Assembly (NCBI GenBank): GCA_965220505.1
Contig: CBDCQE010000001.1
Span: 310,001-374,000 of the forward strand
DNA: 64,000 bases
From: Bin87 sp965220505
GTDB lineage: Bacteria > Chloroflexota > Dehalococcoidia > Lucifugimonadales > UBA3495
Direction: 5' to 3'
Below are positions 26,299-35,114 of the stretch, in pieces. Made by a program: the position numbers and the translations under genes. Position 1 is the stretch's first letter; each line of letters starts with the position of its first letter. The notes beneath the pieces are model-generated. The model searched no databases and was not told the origin of the DNA. It saw nothing but the letters and a program-made list of their open reading frames with translations.

Positions 26299-27255
26299 AT
26301 GTTCAATATCGTCGGCAAGCGCGGCTGGTACTTCGTCATCTCGGCCCTGGTGATCATACCCGGCCTGCTGTCCATGATTGCCCCGCCGGGCTGGATGTCC
26401 GGCGGCTCCGGTCTCCGTCCCGGCATCGACTTCTCCAGCGGTTCCGTGCTCACCGTGGCGTTCGAGGAACCGGCCAACCCTGACGCAGTTCGCAACGTCC
26501 TGTCCGCTGTGGGCCATCCCCAGGCATTGGTCCAGTCCGTGGGTGAAAACTCCGTCCTGATCCGTACGCGGGTGCTGGAAGAGGCGTCGGGCAATGTGGT
26601 GTCCGAGCGCCAGCGTATCGAGGACGCGCTCGAGGCGCAGGTCGGTCTCATCGATGCTTCCGGCGTCGACACCGTATCGCCCATCATCGCTCAGGAAACC
26701 GTGCGCAACACCTTCCTGGCCCTGTTGGTCGCGTCCGTCTTTATCCTGATCTACATCTGGTACGCTTTCCGGCGGGTTCCCCGGGCCTACCGCTACGGGG
26801 TGGCCGCGGTCGTTACCCTCGTCCACGATACTGTGATCGTCCTCGGCGTCTTCTCCATCCTCGGCCGCGTCCTGGGCATGGAAGTCAACGCCATGTTCAT
26901 TGTCGGCATCCTCACCGTGGCCGGCTACTCGGTCAACGACACCATCGTGGTGTTCGACCGCATCCGCGAAAACACCATCCGGGTGCCCGACCGCAGCCTT
27001 GAGGACACGGTGAACCTCAGCATCATTGAGAGCGTGGGCCGGTCGGTCAACACCAGCTTCACCACGTTGATGGTGTTGCTGGCCATGCTGCTCATCGGCG
27101 GCGAGTCGATCCGCGAACTGCTGCTCGTGGTGGCCATCGGCGTGGTGGTCGGAACCTACAGCTCCATCTTCATCGCGGCCCAGTTCCTGGTGATCTGGGA
27201 ACGTCGCGAGTTCGGTCGCGTATTTACGCTGGGACGACGGCAAGCGACAGCGTAG
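26299..27255 (+). CDS. secF: Protein translocase subunit SecF
   Basis: Protein of 318 residues with one N-terminal helix, a small periplasmic domain (GIDFSSGSVLTVAF), and five C-terminal helices bearing VTLVHDTVIVLGVFSILG and TVAGYSVNDTIVVFDRIREN, the SecF signatures. It forms a complex with SecD, encoded directly upstream. Confidence 0.95.
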   Translation: MFNIVGKRGWYFVISALVIIPGLLSMIAPPGWMSGGSGLRPGIDFSSGSVLTVAFEEPANPDAVRNVLSAVGHPQALVQSVGENSVLIRTRVLEEASGNVVSERQRIEDALEAQVGLIDASGVDTVSPIIAQETVRNTFLALLVASVFILIYIWYAFRRVPRAYRYGVAAVVTLVHDTVIVLGVFSILGRVLGMEVNAMFIVGILTVAGYSVNDTIVVFDRIRENTIRVPDRSLEDTVNLSIIESVGRSVNTSFTTLMVLLAMLLIGGESIRELLLVVAIGVVVGTYSSIFIAAQFLVIWERREFGRVFTLGRRQATA

Positions 27256-27276
27256 GCCAAAGGAGCAAGGGTTGTC

Positions 27277-27624
27277 ATGGCACAGTACGAAGTCATACTG
27301 CTCCATTATCCCCCGGACGACGATATGCCCAACGGCTATTGGGTGGCCGATTGTCCGTCACTGGCCGGCTGCGTCACCGATGGCGAAACCCGCGAGGAAG
27401 CTCTGGCGATGGCCGCCGACGTGATTGACTTCTGCCTCGAGGATGATGAGCCTCTGGATGCCGCCGCGTCAGAGGTCGAGAAAACCACTACGTTGCGGCA
27501 GGTGCAAGAGGAAGGCGTAGTCATCGCCATTGAGACCCACCTGGTGGAACCCAGGGCGATGACTGACGAGGAACTGGCGTCCTGGCCGACTACCGCCCAT
27601 CTGGTTCCCGGTACAGCAGGCTAA
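27277..27624 (+). CDS. hicB: HicB-family antitoxin
   Basis: Protein of 115 residues. The N-terminal half is the HicB RNase-H-like fold: a long strand, GYWVADCPSLAGCVTDGETREEAL, and a helix (AADVIDFCLEDDE). The C-terminal part is unusual and has no clear DNA-binding motif. It precedes hicA by 6 bases. Order antitoxin-toxin is common in this family. Starts 21 bases after secF. Confidence 0.8.
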   Translation: MAQYEVILLHYPPDDDMPNGYWVADCPSLAGCVTDGETREEALAMAADVIDFCLEDDEPLDAAASEVEKTTTLRQVQEEGVVIAIETHLVEPRAMTDEELASWPTTAHLVPGTAG

Positions 27625-27630
27625 AGGGCT

Positions 27631-27888
27631 GTGCCGAGTTATTTTCGCAATCTCAAAACGGCCGACGTGCTTTCAGCGTACTTTCGGATGGGATTTGTCC
27701 GCGTAAATAACCGAGGGCGACATCATAAGCTCCGTCACCCCCGGCTGAACTTGATGATGATTGTTCACCGGCACCGGAGCGAAATCCCGGAAGGCACCTT
27801 GGCCCGTGCCGTTCGTCGGTCCGGCGTAACCGACGAGGAGTTCCTGGCCGCATTGGCCGGGGAAACGCCGGAGCGGTTCCGAGGCTAG
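27631..27888 (+). CDS. hicA: HicA-family mRNA interferase toxin
   Basis: Protein of 85 residues. The double-stranded-RNA-binding-like HicA core shows ADVLSAYFRMGFVRVNNRGR, HHKLRHP with the catalytic His, and IPEGTLARAVRRSGVTDEEF. HicA cleaves mRNA in the absence of HicB. GTG start. Of the three recognisable type II systems in this window, this is the only one with an unbroken toxin. Confidence 0.85.
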   Translation: MPSYFRNLKTADVLSAYFRMGFVRVNNRGRHHKLRHPRLNLMMIVHRHRSEIPEGTLARAVRRSGVTDEEFLAALAGETPERFRG

Positions 27889-28109
27889 CGCAGTTACCCG
27901 TTCAGCGAACCGGCGCCCGTCGCTCGCTGCGCAAACCAGTGAGTCTAGGACCGCGTTCCAGCCGTATATCCGGGGCAGTGTGCCAGCATACCGGCCGTAG
28001 GCTCGGTGTAGAATATACTCGCAGTCTCGCTGGGGTACGGTGGGACGGTTGCGTTGATTCCACTCGCCGGACGAACGGGCTGTATCGAAGGGACGACGGG
28101 GGCTCTGCG

Positions 28110-28619
28110 ATGGCGATCGTATCTGATATCACTCGAAAAGCCGTCTGGGACACCCTTTGCGATCTGGAATGGCAAACGCGCTATTACCGGGCGATGGCGG
28201 ACCGGCGGCAGCGCATCCATCGTTGGGTACGATTGGCGCTGCTGGTAGGCATCGCCGTGGAAGGCGGCATACTCTACGGCGGAACCCTGTACCCCTGGCT
28301 GTTCTATGTGGGCATAGTGGGCGGCCTTGCGCTGGCCGGTCTGACCGTCTGGGACGCACTGTGCAATTACGCCAGGGATGTTGCCGAGTGCCGGCTGGCG
28401 GCCGAAACGTGCGGTATGCTGATGGATGATACCGATGCCCTGTGGCGAAAGATTGAGACAGACCGAATCGACGAAGCTGAAGTTGAGGCAACCTTGGGCT
28501 ACATTCGCCGATGGCGGGACAACGCGACGCAGCGGGTTGATTTGGAAGTGAATCATTCATTGAACTTGGCATCTGCGGAAGCCGCCAATACGGAAATGGT
28601 GAACCGCTATGCATCATGA
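28110..28619 (+). CDS. Two-helix membrane protein, SLATT-like topology
   Basis: Protein of 169 residues: a cytosolic helical head (ITRKAVWDTLCDLEWQTRYY), two adjacent membrane helices (about 45-65 and 69-88), and a long charged helical tail. This layout resembles SLATT/DUF4231-type membrane effectors of nucleotide-signalling conflict systems, but sequence similarity is only of the general kind. The start at 28110 avoids about 57 unlikely upstream residues. A proline-rich peptide gene overlaps its 3' end. Confidence 0.6.
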   Translation: MAIVSDITRKAVWDTLCDLEWQTRYYRAMADRRQRIHRWVRLALLVGIAVEGGILYGGTLYPWLFYVGIVGGLALAGLTVWDALCNYARDVAECRLAAETCGMLMDDTDALWRKIETDRIDEAEVEATLGYIRRWRDNATQRVDLEVNHSLNLASAEAANTEMVNRYAS

Positions 28620-28761
28620 GCGGGCGCTGGCCCGCAGGAGACCCGCACCTGACCAGCAACCGCGGCCTCCCGACCGCCCGCTTCCCGACCGCAGGGGCGA
28701 TCCGGACCCAATACCTAGGCCCAATCCACGACCCCAACCGCCCCCGCGTCCGTCACGATAA
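28609..28761 (+). CDS. 50-residue proline/arginine-rich peptide
   Basis: An ATG at 28609 inside the last codons of the two-helix membrane gene opens a 50-residue frame ending at TAA 28759-28761. It is strongly biased: 19 Pro and 15 Arg, with PRPNPRPQPPPRPSR at the end. The overlap suggests coupled translation. It also overlaps the convergent alcohol dehydrogenase gene by 9 bases. High GC can produce such frames by chance, so support is moderate. Confidence 0.45.
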   Translation: MHHERALARRRPAPDQQPRPPDRPLPDRRGDPDPIPRPNPRPQPPPRPSR

Positions 28762-29841
28762 TCGTCTGAATCCGGGAGCCAAAACTACCCGACCCATCGG
28801 CCTCCGCTCCCGCACCATCCGCACCGCCGCCTCCGCGCCCTCTGCGTTAAGGGGTAGCACGTCGGCGACTACCGGCTCCAATTCACCGGCCGCCGCCATC
28901 TCGACGCACCGCTCCAGCGTCCGTCGTGATACCCCGGACACGCCCGTCAGTCGCAGATCGCGGAAGATTGCCTCGGCCAGCCGCACGGACGCCGGCTTCC
29001 CGGTCACGTCGCCGAGCAGTGTGATGCGCCCAAACTGCCCCAGGCACCGCATGCTGTCCGGCCATAGCGGAGGACCTACCGTATCGATCACCACGTCCGC
29101 GCCCTCGTCCTCCGTGAACGCCAGCACGATCTCCGCCAGACCCGGACCGTCTCCAACTTCAACCACCACTGATGCCCCCAGCTGTTCCAGACCGGCCGCC
29201 TTGCCCGGTGACGATGTCACGGCGATGACCTGCGCTCCTCGGGCCGCCGCCAGTTGCACCGCATGGCTGCCCAGCCCGCCCCCGGCTCCCGTGACCACTA
29301 CCGTTTCCCCTTCCGCGACCTCAGCAGTGTCGATGCCTGACAGCGCGACTCCAGCCGGACACGCCAGCAGTGCCGCCCGCTCCGCTGGAATGCTGTTGGG
29401 GACGGCCACCAACGAGGTTTCTGGAAGGGCCACGTACTCCGCGAATCCGCCGTCCCGCCCGTGCCCAATCCCCTCGCCGTTCACGCATCGGTGCTCTCGT
29501 CCCGACCGGCACCTCGTGCAGTCGCCGCACGCCGCGGTGAGCAGGCTTACCACCTGCTCTCCCTCCCGAAACATCGTGGCGCCCGATCCCAATGAGACCA
29601 CCGTTCCTGCTATCTCGTGCCCCAGCACAACGCCCGGCGCGACGCCCCGCCGGAGGGTTCCCGTCATCACCAGGTAGTCATGATGGCAAAATCCGCAGGC
29701 ATCCATCCGAAGCAGAACCTCGCCGTGCCTCGGTGTCGGAACGTCGCGCTCCACCATCGCCAGCGTGGGCGGATTGCCGGCTTCCACCAGCGACAGCGCG
29801 GACATGGTTTTAGGAACGGACAAATGCGTCATAGCCGTCAT
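28753..29841 (-). CDS. Zinc-dependent alcohol dehydrogenase (MDR superfamily)
   Basis: Protein of 362 residues. Catalytic-zinc ligands fit CGFCHHD (near 46) and GHEIAGTV (near 73). Four structural-zinc cysteines lie in CGDCTRCRSGREHRC (near 105). The NAD(P)-binding turn is VVVTGAGGGLGSHAVQLAAARG. Start at 29841 follows CGAGG at 6 bases; an in-frame start at 29919 lacks support and would crowd the divergent nfo promoter. Substrate unknown. Confidence 0.88.
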   Translation of the reverse strand: MTAMTHLSVPKTMSALSLVEAGNPPTLAMVERDVPTPRHGEVLLRMDACGFCHHDYLVMTGTLRRGVAPGVVLGHEIAGTVVSLGSGATMFREGEQVVSLLTAACGDCTRCRSGREHRCVNGEGIGHGRDGGFAEYVALPETSLVAVPNSIPAERAALLACPAGVALSGIDTAEVAEGETVVVTGAGGGLGSHAVQLAAARGAQVIAVTSSPGKAAGLEQLGASVVVEVGDGPGLAEIVLAFTEDEGADVVIDTVGPPLWPDSMRCLGQFGRITLLGDVTGKPASVRLAEAIFRDLRLTGVSGVSRRTLERCVEMAAAGELEPVVADVLPLNAEGAEAAVRMVRERRPMGRVVLAPGFRRLS

Positions 29842-29924
29842 GGTAAACCTCGGGCCGTTTCTGCGATACTGTGCCAACTCCCGGCCCGCCTGAGATCCGA
29901 CGGGCTGGTATCGAGGCAATCAGG

Positions 29925-30785
29925 ATGATTATTGGCGCTCACGTTTCCGCCGCCGGTGGCATCGGCAATGCCGTGGACCGCGCAGTTGATATCGGAGCCG
30001 AAGCCGTTCAGATTTTCGGCTCCTCCACTCGCTCCTGGCGTTTCAAAGCTCTCACCGAGGCCCAGGCGGAAGCTTTCCGCCAGAAGAACGCCGATGCCGG
30101 CTTGGCGCCGCCCTTCCTGCACGCAATCTATCTCATCAATCTGGGCAACTCCAACCCGGAAAACGTCGATAAGTCCGTAACCTCGTTGGTCCAGTACATG
30201 CACCTGGCCGACCAGATCGGCGCCGGCGGCGTTATCTTCCACCCCGGCAGTCACGGCGGCGCCGGATACGAAGGCGTCTTCCATCAGGTCGTGGACAGCA
30301 TCAACCGGGTCCTGGATCAGACCCCCGAGGGTCCGCTCCTCTGCCTGGAGAATATGGCCGGCATGGGTCAGCACATCGGCGCCAAGTTCAGCGAATTGGG
30401 CGACGTGCTGCGCGCCGTCGACAGCCCCCGCCTCGGCATCTGCCTGGACACCCAGCACGCTTTCGCCGCCGGCTACGATCTAACCAACCCCGAAGGCGTC
30501 GCCAGTATGATCGACGAATTTGACCGCGACATCGGCCTCTACCGGCTCAGCGCCGTACACGCCAACGATTCCAAGCGCCCCTGCGGCTCCGGCGTAGACC
30601 GCCACGACAACATCGGCGAGGGCCTGATCGGCGAGGAAGGATTTACCAACATCATGTCCCACCCCGCCTTCGCCGACGTGCCCTTCTTCCTCGAGGTTCC
30701 GGGCTACGACAAGGACAATCGCGGCCCCGACAAGCCCAACGTCGACATCCTCAAGGAAATCCGTGCCCGCGTGTCCGCCGGCTGA
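29925..30785 (+). CDS. nfo: Deoxyribonuclease IV (AP endonuclease, Nfo family)
   Basis: Protein of 286 residues opening with IIGAHVSAAGGIGNAVDRA, then LHAIYLINLGNSNPE, FHPGSHGG, LENMAGMGQHIG, GICLDTQHAFAAG and HANDSKRPCGSGVDRHDNIGEG, the full set of zinc-binding motifs of endonuclease IV. It cuts DNA 5' to abasic sites. Divergent from the alcohol dehydrogenase; followed by a zincin and pgpA. Confidence 0.95.
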   Translation: MIIGAHVSAAGGIGNAVDRAVDIGAEAVQIFGSSTRSWRFKALTEAQAEAFRQKNADAGLAPPFLHAIYLINLGNSNPENVDKSVTSLVQYMHLADQIGAGGVIFHPGSHGGAGYEGVFHQVVDSINRVLDQTPEGPLLCLENMAGMGQHIGAKFSELGDVLRAVDSPRLGICLDTQHAFAAGYDLTNPEGVASMIDEFDRDIGLYRLSAVHANDSKRPCGSGVDRHDNIGEGLIGEEGFTNIMSHPAFADVPFFLEVPGYDKDNRGPDKPNVDILKEIRARVSAG

Positions 30786-30800
30786 ATCCGCCCTGATTCC

Positions 30801-31175
30801 ATGAGTCCCGACGAATTTGAGGGTCTGGTCCAGCAGGCCTACTGGGAGTTGCCCGAAAACTTCCGCGCATCCCTGGAGAACGTCGACATTCTCGTCGAGG
30901 ACTTTCCGGGACCCGAAGCCGTTGACGCCGAGGACTTGTCCGACCACGACCACGGCGACCATATTCTGGGCCTCTACGTCGGCGTCCCTCTCATCGACCG
31001 GTACGCCGCCGACCCCATGATGCCCGACCGCATCTACATCTATCGATTGCCTATCCTGGACATCTGCGATACCCACGCGGATGTGGTCCGGGAAGTACGC
31101 ACGACGCTGCTGCACGAAATCGGCCATTACCTGGGCCTCAGTGAGCATGATCTGGACCGGCTGGGCTACGCCTGA
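30801..31175 (+). CDS. Metallopeptidase-like zincin family protein (DUF1025 type)
   Basis: Protein of 124 residues with the minimal zincin motif HEIGHYLGLSEHDL at the C-terminus (HExxH with Glu as catalyst). The family is short, cytosolic and of unknown substrate. It is often next to housekeeping genes in Chloroflexota and Actinomycetota. It lies 15 bases after nfo. Confidence 0.85.
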   Translation: MSPDEFEGLVQQAYWELPENFRASLENVDILVEDFPGPEAVDAEDLSDHDHGDHILGLYVGVPLIDRYAADPMMPDRIYIYRLPILDICDTHADVVREVRTTLLHEIGHYLGLSEHDLDRLGYA

Positions 31176-31185
31176 CCTCCGGCAA

Positions 31186-31746
31186 ATGTCCTGGTCGGAC
31201 CGCTTGGCTTGGCTGATTGGCAGCGGATTCGGGAGCGGCCTGTCCCCATTGGCTCCGGGTACCGCCGGCGCCGCTGCTGCTGCTGGGATCTATTGCGTCC
31301 TCATGGTCCTGCTGGATCTGGCCTGGCCCCACTCCGTAGCGCCTCGGCTGATCGCCCTGGCGGTCATGATCATCGGCGGCACCGTCGTCGGTATCTGGGC
31401 GACCGGCCGCATGTCCACCGCAGAGAACCCTGACCCTGGCTCCGCGGTGTGGGACGAGTTTGTCGGCATGTGGATTTCCTTGATCCAAACCGCCTGGGCT
31501 ACTTGGCATCTGCCCTTAATCATCGTCCCGCCCTGGTGGCCCATCTGGTGGGTCGCGGTGTGCTTTTTCGCCTTCCGCGCCTTTGACACCCTGAAACCGT
31601 GGCCCTGCCGGCGCCTCGAAGACCTTCATGGGGGCTGGGGGATCATGCTGGACGACATTGCCGCCGGCCTGTGGGCCCTCGTCGTCACCGTACTGGTATT
31701 TTTCGCCATTCAGATGGGGATGCTTTATTTCGCGCCGCCCACCTGA
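31186..31746 (+). CDS. pgpA: Phosphatidylglycerophosphatase A
   Basis: Protein of 186 residues with about four membrane helices and the PgpA motifs: GSGLSPLAPGTAGA, VWDEFVGMW, FRAFDTLKPWPCRRLE and GIMLDDIAAGL. It dephosphorylates phosphatidylglycerol phosphate in membrane-lipid synthesis. Start 31186 chosen because upstream in-frame residues overlap the zincin gene. Its 3' end overlaps convergent ybeY by 22 bases. Confidence 0.92.
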   Translation: MSWSDRLAWLIGSGFGSGLSPLAPGTAGAAAAAGIYCVLMVLLDLAWPHSVAPRLIALAVMIIGGTVVGIWATGRMSTAENPDPGSAVWDEFVGMWISLIQTAWATWHLPLIIVPPWWPIWWVAVCFFAFRAFDTLKPWPCRRLEDLHGGWGIMLDDIAAGLWALVVTVLVFFAIQMGMLYFAPPT

Positions 31747-32288
31747 CCCTGCCCCTCTCCGAACAGTGCAGCCATGGCCACCCGCTCCAGCGCCTGCATC
31801 GTTTCCCGCTCCCCGTCGTCATAGTGGTCGTGGCCGAGCAGATGCAGCGCTCCGTGCACTATCAGCAGCGCCAACTCTCGCCGTAGCGGAACCCCCTGGT
31901 CTTCCGCCTGTCGCGCGGCTTGTGGAACCGAAACCACGATCTCTCCCAGGGGCGGCGGTTCGTCCTCTGGCAACGGCCATCCCTCCGGCGCGTCGTCACC
32001 CGACCACGGCGCGTCGTCCTCTCCTTCCCAGTGACCCCAATGCTCGAAGGAAAACGACAGCACGTCGGTCGTCCGGTCCAAACCTCGGTACTCCCGGTTC
32101 AACCGGCGCACCGTCTCGTCATCCGTCAGCAGCAGGCTGATTTCCCCGTGGGTATCCGCCGGCAGGGATTCGGAGAGCCCATGCCGAACCGCCGCCTCCA
32201 ACCACTTTTCATCGCCAACGTCAGCGCATCCTTGCGGCACGTCGATTTGCGCGCTGACAACAATATTGGGAAGCAACGTGTCCATCAT
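31725..32288 (-). CDS. ybeY: Endoribonuclease YbeY (rRNA maturation factor)
   Basis: About 187 residues. The zinc motif HGALHLLGHDH is intact, with EISLLLTDDETVRRLNREYR and TTDVLSFSFE before it. YbeY acts in 16S rRNA 3' processing and ribosome quality control. Between TDVLSF and LGEIVVS lies an acidic, Trp/Pro-rich insert of about 30 residues not found in Escherichia coli YbeY. The start is uncertain: ATG pair at 32288/32285 or ATG at 32333. Confidence 0.88.
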   Translation of the reverse strand: MMDTLLPNIVVSAQIDVPQGCADVGDEKWLEAAVRHGLSESLPADTHGEISLLLTDDETVRRLNREYRGLDRTTDVLSFSFEHWGHWEGEDDAPWSGDDAPEGWPLPEDEPPPLGEIVVSVPQAARQAEDQGVPLRRELALLIVHGALHLLGHDHYDDGERETMQALERVAMAALFGEGQGQVGGAK

Positions 32289-32356
32289 CCTGAAATTATC
32301 GTCCCGGTGGCCCCGTGATACAATTGCTTGCATAGCTTCGGACGCAGGACGACGCC

Positions 32357-32830
32357 ATGAGCGATGAGCAGTTTACCCCCAACTCGGACCCCGGCGACGA
32401 TCGTTGGGCCGACTACGCCCTGCCGGAAGAAGGCGTCGCCGACCTTGCCGATCGGTTGGTAGAGTTCCTCCCGGAACACGACGAAAACGACCCTCCGCTC
32501 ATCATCGGCCAGGTCCTGGACGACTTCATCGACCAGTCCGGCGCCATGCCCGAGAACCTCCGCGAAGAGGACGCTCACGCCGTGATCTGCCAGATGCAGA
32601 TGGCGGTAACCTTGGCTTACCAACTGGGCCGGCTCGAGTCCCGTTCCCCGGAAATGGTGCGCCGGTTCATCATGGAGGCCATCGAAAAGTGGGAGGCGAA
32701 GCCCCTCTCCGACTCCCTGGACTTCGTTGAAGCGGATTTCCGCAAACCCAAGGAATTGGTCCTGCCGCGCCTCCGCCGTTGGTGGCAGGAAAACCTCTCC
32801 GCTGAGGACTATTACTGGGACGAAGACTAG
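32357..32830 (+). CDS. Conserved-looking hypothetical protein, acidic
   Basis: Protein of 157 residues, helical and acidic, with no motif I recognise. Features: an N-terminal Asp-rich segment, a helical centre (MQMAVTLAYQLGRLESRSPE) and a Trp-rich end (RRWWQENLSAEDYYW). It lies divergent from ybeY and 66 bases before the amidohydrolase. Confidence 0.65.
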   Translation: MSDEQFTPNSDPGDDRWADYALPEEGVADLADRLVEFLPEHDENDPPLIIGQVLDDFIDQSGAMPENLREEDAHAVICQMQMAVTLAYQLGRLESRSPEMVRRFIMEAIEKWEAKPLSDSLDFVEADFRKPKELVLPRLRRWWQENLSAEDYYWDED

Positions 32831-32896
32831 CCCGATTCGCCAGTTTCGGCAATTCGATGCAGCGACCGCCGGCGTTGATTGGAGGGAACCTATCCG

Positions 32897-34075
32897 ATGA
32901 CCACAGCCACTTATGATCTGGTGCTATCGGGCGGCAACCTGTTAGACCCGGCTCAAGGTATCAACGACGAGCCCCGCGATATTGCATTCAAGGACGGCAA
33001 GGTAGCCGCGGTCGCCGATCATATCGATCCGGCCGCCGCCGCTCAGGCCATCGACGCCAGCGGCAAGCTGATCACCCCCGGTCTCATTGACCTCCACGGC
33101 CATTTCTATCACGGTGGCAGCGGCACCGCCGTGCACGCCGACCAGACCTGCCTCGGCAGCGGCGTGACCACCGGCGTCGATGCTGGCAGCGCCGGTTTCC
33201 TCAACTACGGCGCCATGCGCGACTACGTCTTTCCCGCCCACCGCACCCGCCTGCTCGCCTTCCTGCACATCGGCGCCGTTGGTTTGGCCGCCAACCGTGT
33301 CCTCGGCGGCGGACTCCACGACATGCGCATCATCGATGTGGAGCAGACCGTCCAGGCAATCAAGGAGAACCCCGGTTTTGTCTTCGGCGTCAAGGTTCGG
33401 ATGCACTACGATGCCGTGGCCCGCTGGAACGCCCACGAGGCCATGGCCCGCGCCCGCGAAGCCGCAACCGAGGCCGGCGTCAGCCTCATGGTCCACGTCA
33501 GCGGCACACCTATCCCCCTGCCCGACGTGCTTGAGCATCTCGGTCCCGGCGACATCTCCACCCATGCCTTCAACGGTTTGCCTGAAAACATGCTGGACAG
33601 CGCCGGCAAGGTCCGCCCCGAAGTCCGCGCTGCCGCCGACCGTGGTGTCATCATGGACGTCGCCCACGCCGGCATCCATTGTGACGTGGAGGTGGTGAAG
33701 GCCGCCATGGATCAGGGAATCGTCCCCGATACCATCAGCACCGACGTGCACATCGCTCCGCCCGGCCGCGTCGTCTACCTGATGAACGACCTGGTCAGCA
33801 AATTCCACGCCCTGGGCATGCCCCTGGCCGACGCCATTACCGCCAGCACCAGCCGCCCCGCGCAAATCCTGGGTCTGCAGGACAGCATCGGATCCCTGGC
33901 CGTGGGCATGAAAGGCGACGCCGCAGTCTGGGACAAGCGCGAAGGGCGGTTCGTGTGGCACGACATGGCCGGCCACAACGTCGACGGCAAACTCCGCCTG
34001 GACACTTTCGCCACCATCAAGGGCGGTTTCACCGCCTGGCGCGAGGGCCAACTCGTGCAGATGGGTGAGTGCTAG
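32897..34075 (+). CDS. Amidohydrolase / deacetylase family metallohydrolase
   Basis: Protein of 392 residues with the amidohydrolase-superfamily start: YDLVLSGGNLLDPAQGIND, then LITPGLIDLHGHFYHGG holding the first two metal-binding His. VKVRMHYDA supplies a likely bridging Lys, and later His lie in DVAHAGIHCDVEVV; the last metal Asp is probably in STDVH. Close to dihydroorotase-like deacetylases of unknown substrate. Start follows GGAGGG. A strong terminator follows. Confidence 0.87.
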   Translation: MTTATYDLVLSGGNLLDPAQGINDEPRDIAFKDGKVAAVADHIDPAAAAQAIDASGKLITPGLIDLHGHFYHGGSGTAVHADQTCLGSGVTTGVDAGSAGFLNYGAMRDYVFPAHRTRLLAFLHIGAVGLAANRVLGGGLHDMRIIDVEQTVQAIKENPGFVFGVKVRMHYDAVARWNAHEAMARAREAATEAGVSLMVHVSGTPIPLPDVLEHLGPGDISTHAFNGLPENMLDSAGKVRPEVRAAADRGVIMDVAHAGIHCDVEVVKAAMDQGIVPDTISTDVHIAPPGRVVYLMNDLVSKFHALGMPLADAITASTSRPAQILGLQDSIGSLAVGMKGDAAVWDKREGRFVWHDMAGHNVDGKLRLDTFATIKGGFTAWREGQLVQMGEC

Positions 34076-34136
34076 ACCTGCCGGTTCCTGTATTTTCATC
34101 AACGCCTTGCCTGTATCAAATCAATTCAATACCAAC

Positions 34137-34162
34137 AGAGACCCTCGCTTGGGTCTCTTTGC
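34137..34162 (+). terminator. Intrinsic terminator after the amidohydrolase
   Basis: AGAGACCC (34137-34144) pairs perfectly with GGGTCTCT (34151-34158) around a 6-base loop, then TTGC. It separates the amidohydrolase from the PAC2 gene. Confidence 0.75.
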
Positions 34163-34189
34163 AAGCCGGCGTTGCGGTGAGGACACGTT

Positions 34190-35083
34190 ATGCGTATTGG
34201 TGAATTTGACATAGCCGAACCCGTGCCGGAGCTGCACGAGCCGCACATGCTGGCCGTGCTCCGGCCGTGGATCGACGTCGGAAACGTGGGCAGCCTGTCC
34301 CTGGGCAGGATCGAGCGCCACCTCCGCAGCCAGGAACTCGGCCGCCTCTATCGCCCCGGCCGCTACTATGATTTCACTCGCTATCGACCGCGGTCCTATC
34401 TGGTCAACGGCCGCCGCGAGGTCACCATCCCCAATACCATCATCCGTTACGCCAACCCGGAAGATGGCCCGCACCTGCTGACCGCCCACCTCCTGGAACC
34501 CCACCTCTACGGTGAAGACTACTCCGACGCGCTGCTGGACATCATCAACCGCTTTGGCGTGAAGCAGTATGCCCTCATCGGCGGCATGTACGATATGGTC
34601 CCCCACACGCGGCCGCTGGTGGTGTCGGGTTTGGGCACCGGCGAAAACGTCGAACGCGACTACCGCATCGCCAACGCCCGCGCCAGCAGCTATGAAGGCC
34701 CTACGACCATCACCTACACCGTCAGCCAGACCGCGGCGCAAAACGGTGTCGAAACGCGCGCCTTCGTCGTGCACCTGCCCCAGTACCTCAACCTGGACGA
34801 TGATCACCAGGGCGCGGCCCGCATGATGGACCTACTGTGCCGCCTGTACAACCTGCCCGACTACATCGCGCAGACTGAGCGCGGACAGAAGCAATACGAC
34901 GAGCTCACCCCCAACGACGGACAGATCCCCAGCGGCGATACGCTCACTCGCATCGAAGAGATGTACGACAACGAGTACGGCGGCGCCGAGCAGACCGAGC
35001 CCACCACGCCGCTGCCGTCCAGCATCGAAGAATTCCTCCAGGGGTTGGGCGCGGACCTCGGCGACGACGAGGAATCTCGCTAG
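34190..35083 (+). CDS. PAC2 family protein
   Basis: Protein of 297 residues. The PAC2 (proteasome-assembly-chaperone-like) fold is suggested by LAVLRPWIDVGNVGSLSLGR, the central LIGGMYDMVPHTRP and FVVHLPQYLNLDDDHQGAARMM. Bacterial members have no settled function. The last 60 residues are acidic and low complexity. It is followed 31 bases later by the M20 peptidase. Confidence 0.8.
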   Translation: MRIGEFDIAEPVPELHEPHMLAVLRPWIDVGNVGSLSLGRIERHLRSQELGRLYRPGRYYDFTRYRPRSYLVNGRREVTIPNTIIRYANPEDGPHLLTAHLLEPHLYGEDYSDALLDIINRFGVKQYALIGGMYDMVPHTRPLVVSGLGTGENVERDYRIANARASSYEGPTTITYTVSQTAAQNGVETRAFVVHLPQYLNLDDDHQGAARMMDLLCRLYNLPDYIAQTERGQKQYDELTPNDGQIPSGDTLTRIEEMYDNEYGGAEQTEPTTPLPSSIEEFLQGLGADLGDDEESR

Positions 35084-35114
35084 AATCCGCTTCTCCGGCG
35101 AGGCTTGTGATCCG

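Noticed and set aside
25717..27306. 529-residue open frame antisense to secD/secF
   Set aside because: Asp/Gly/His/Gln-rich composition typical of antisense frames in high-GC DNA; secD and secF on the plus strand are certain.
28616..29677. 353-residue Ser/Thr/Pro-rich frame opposite the alcohol dehydrogenase
   Set aside because: Composition is an antisense artefact; the zinc dehydrogenase on the other strand has all family motifs.
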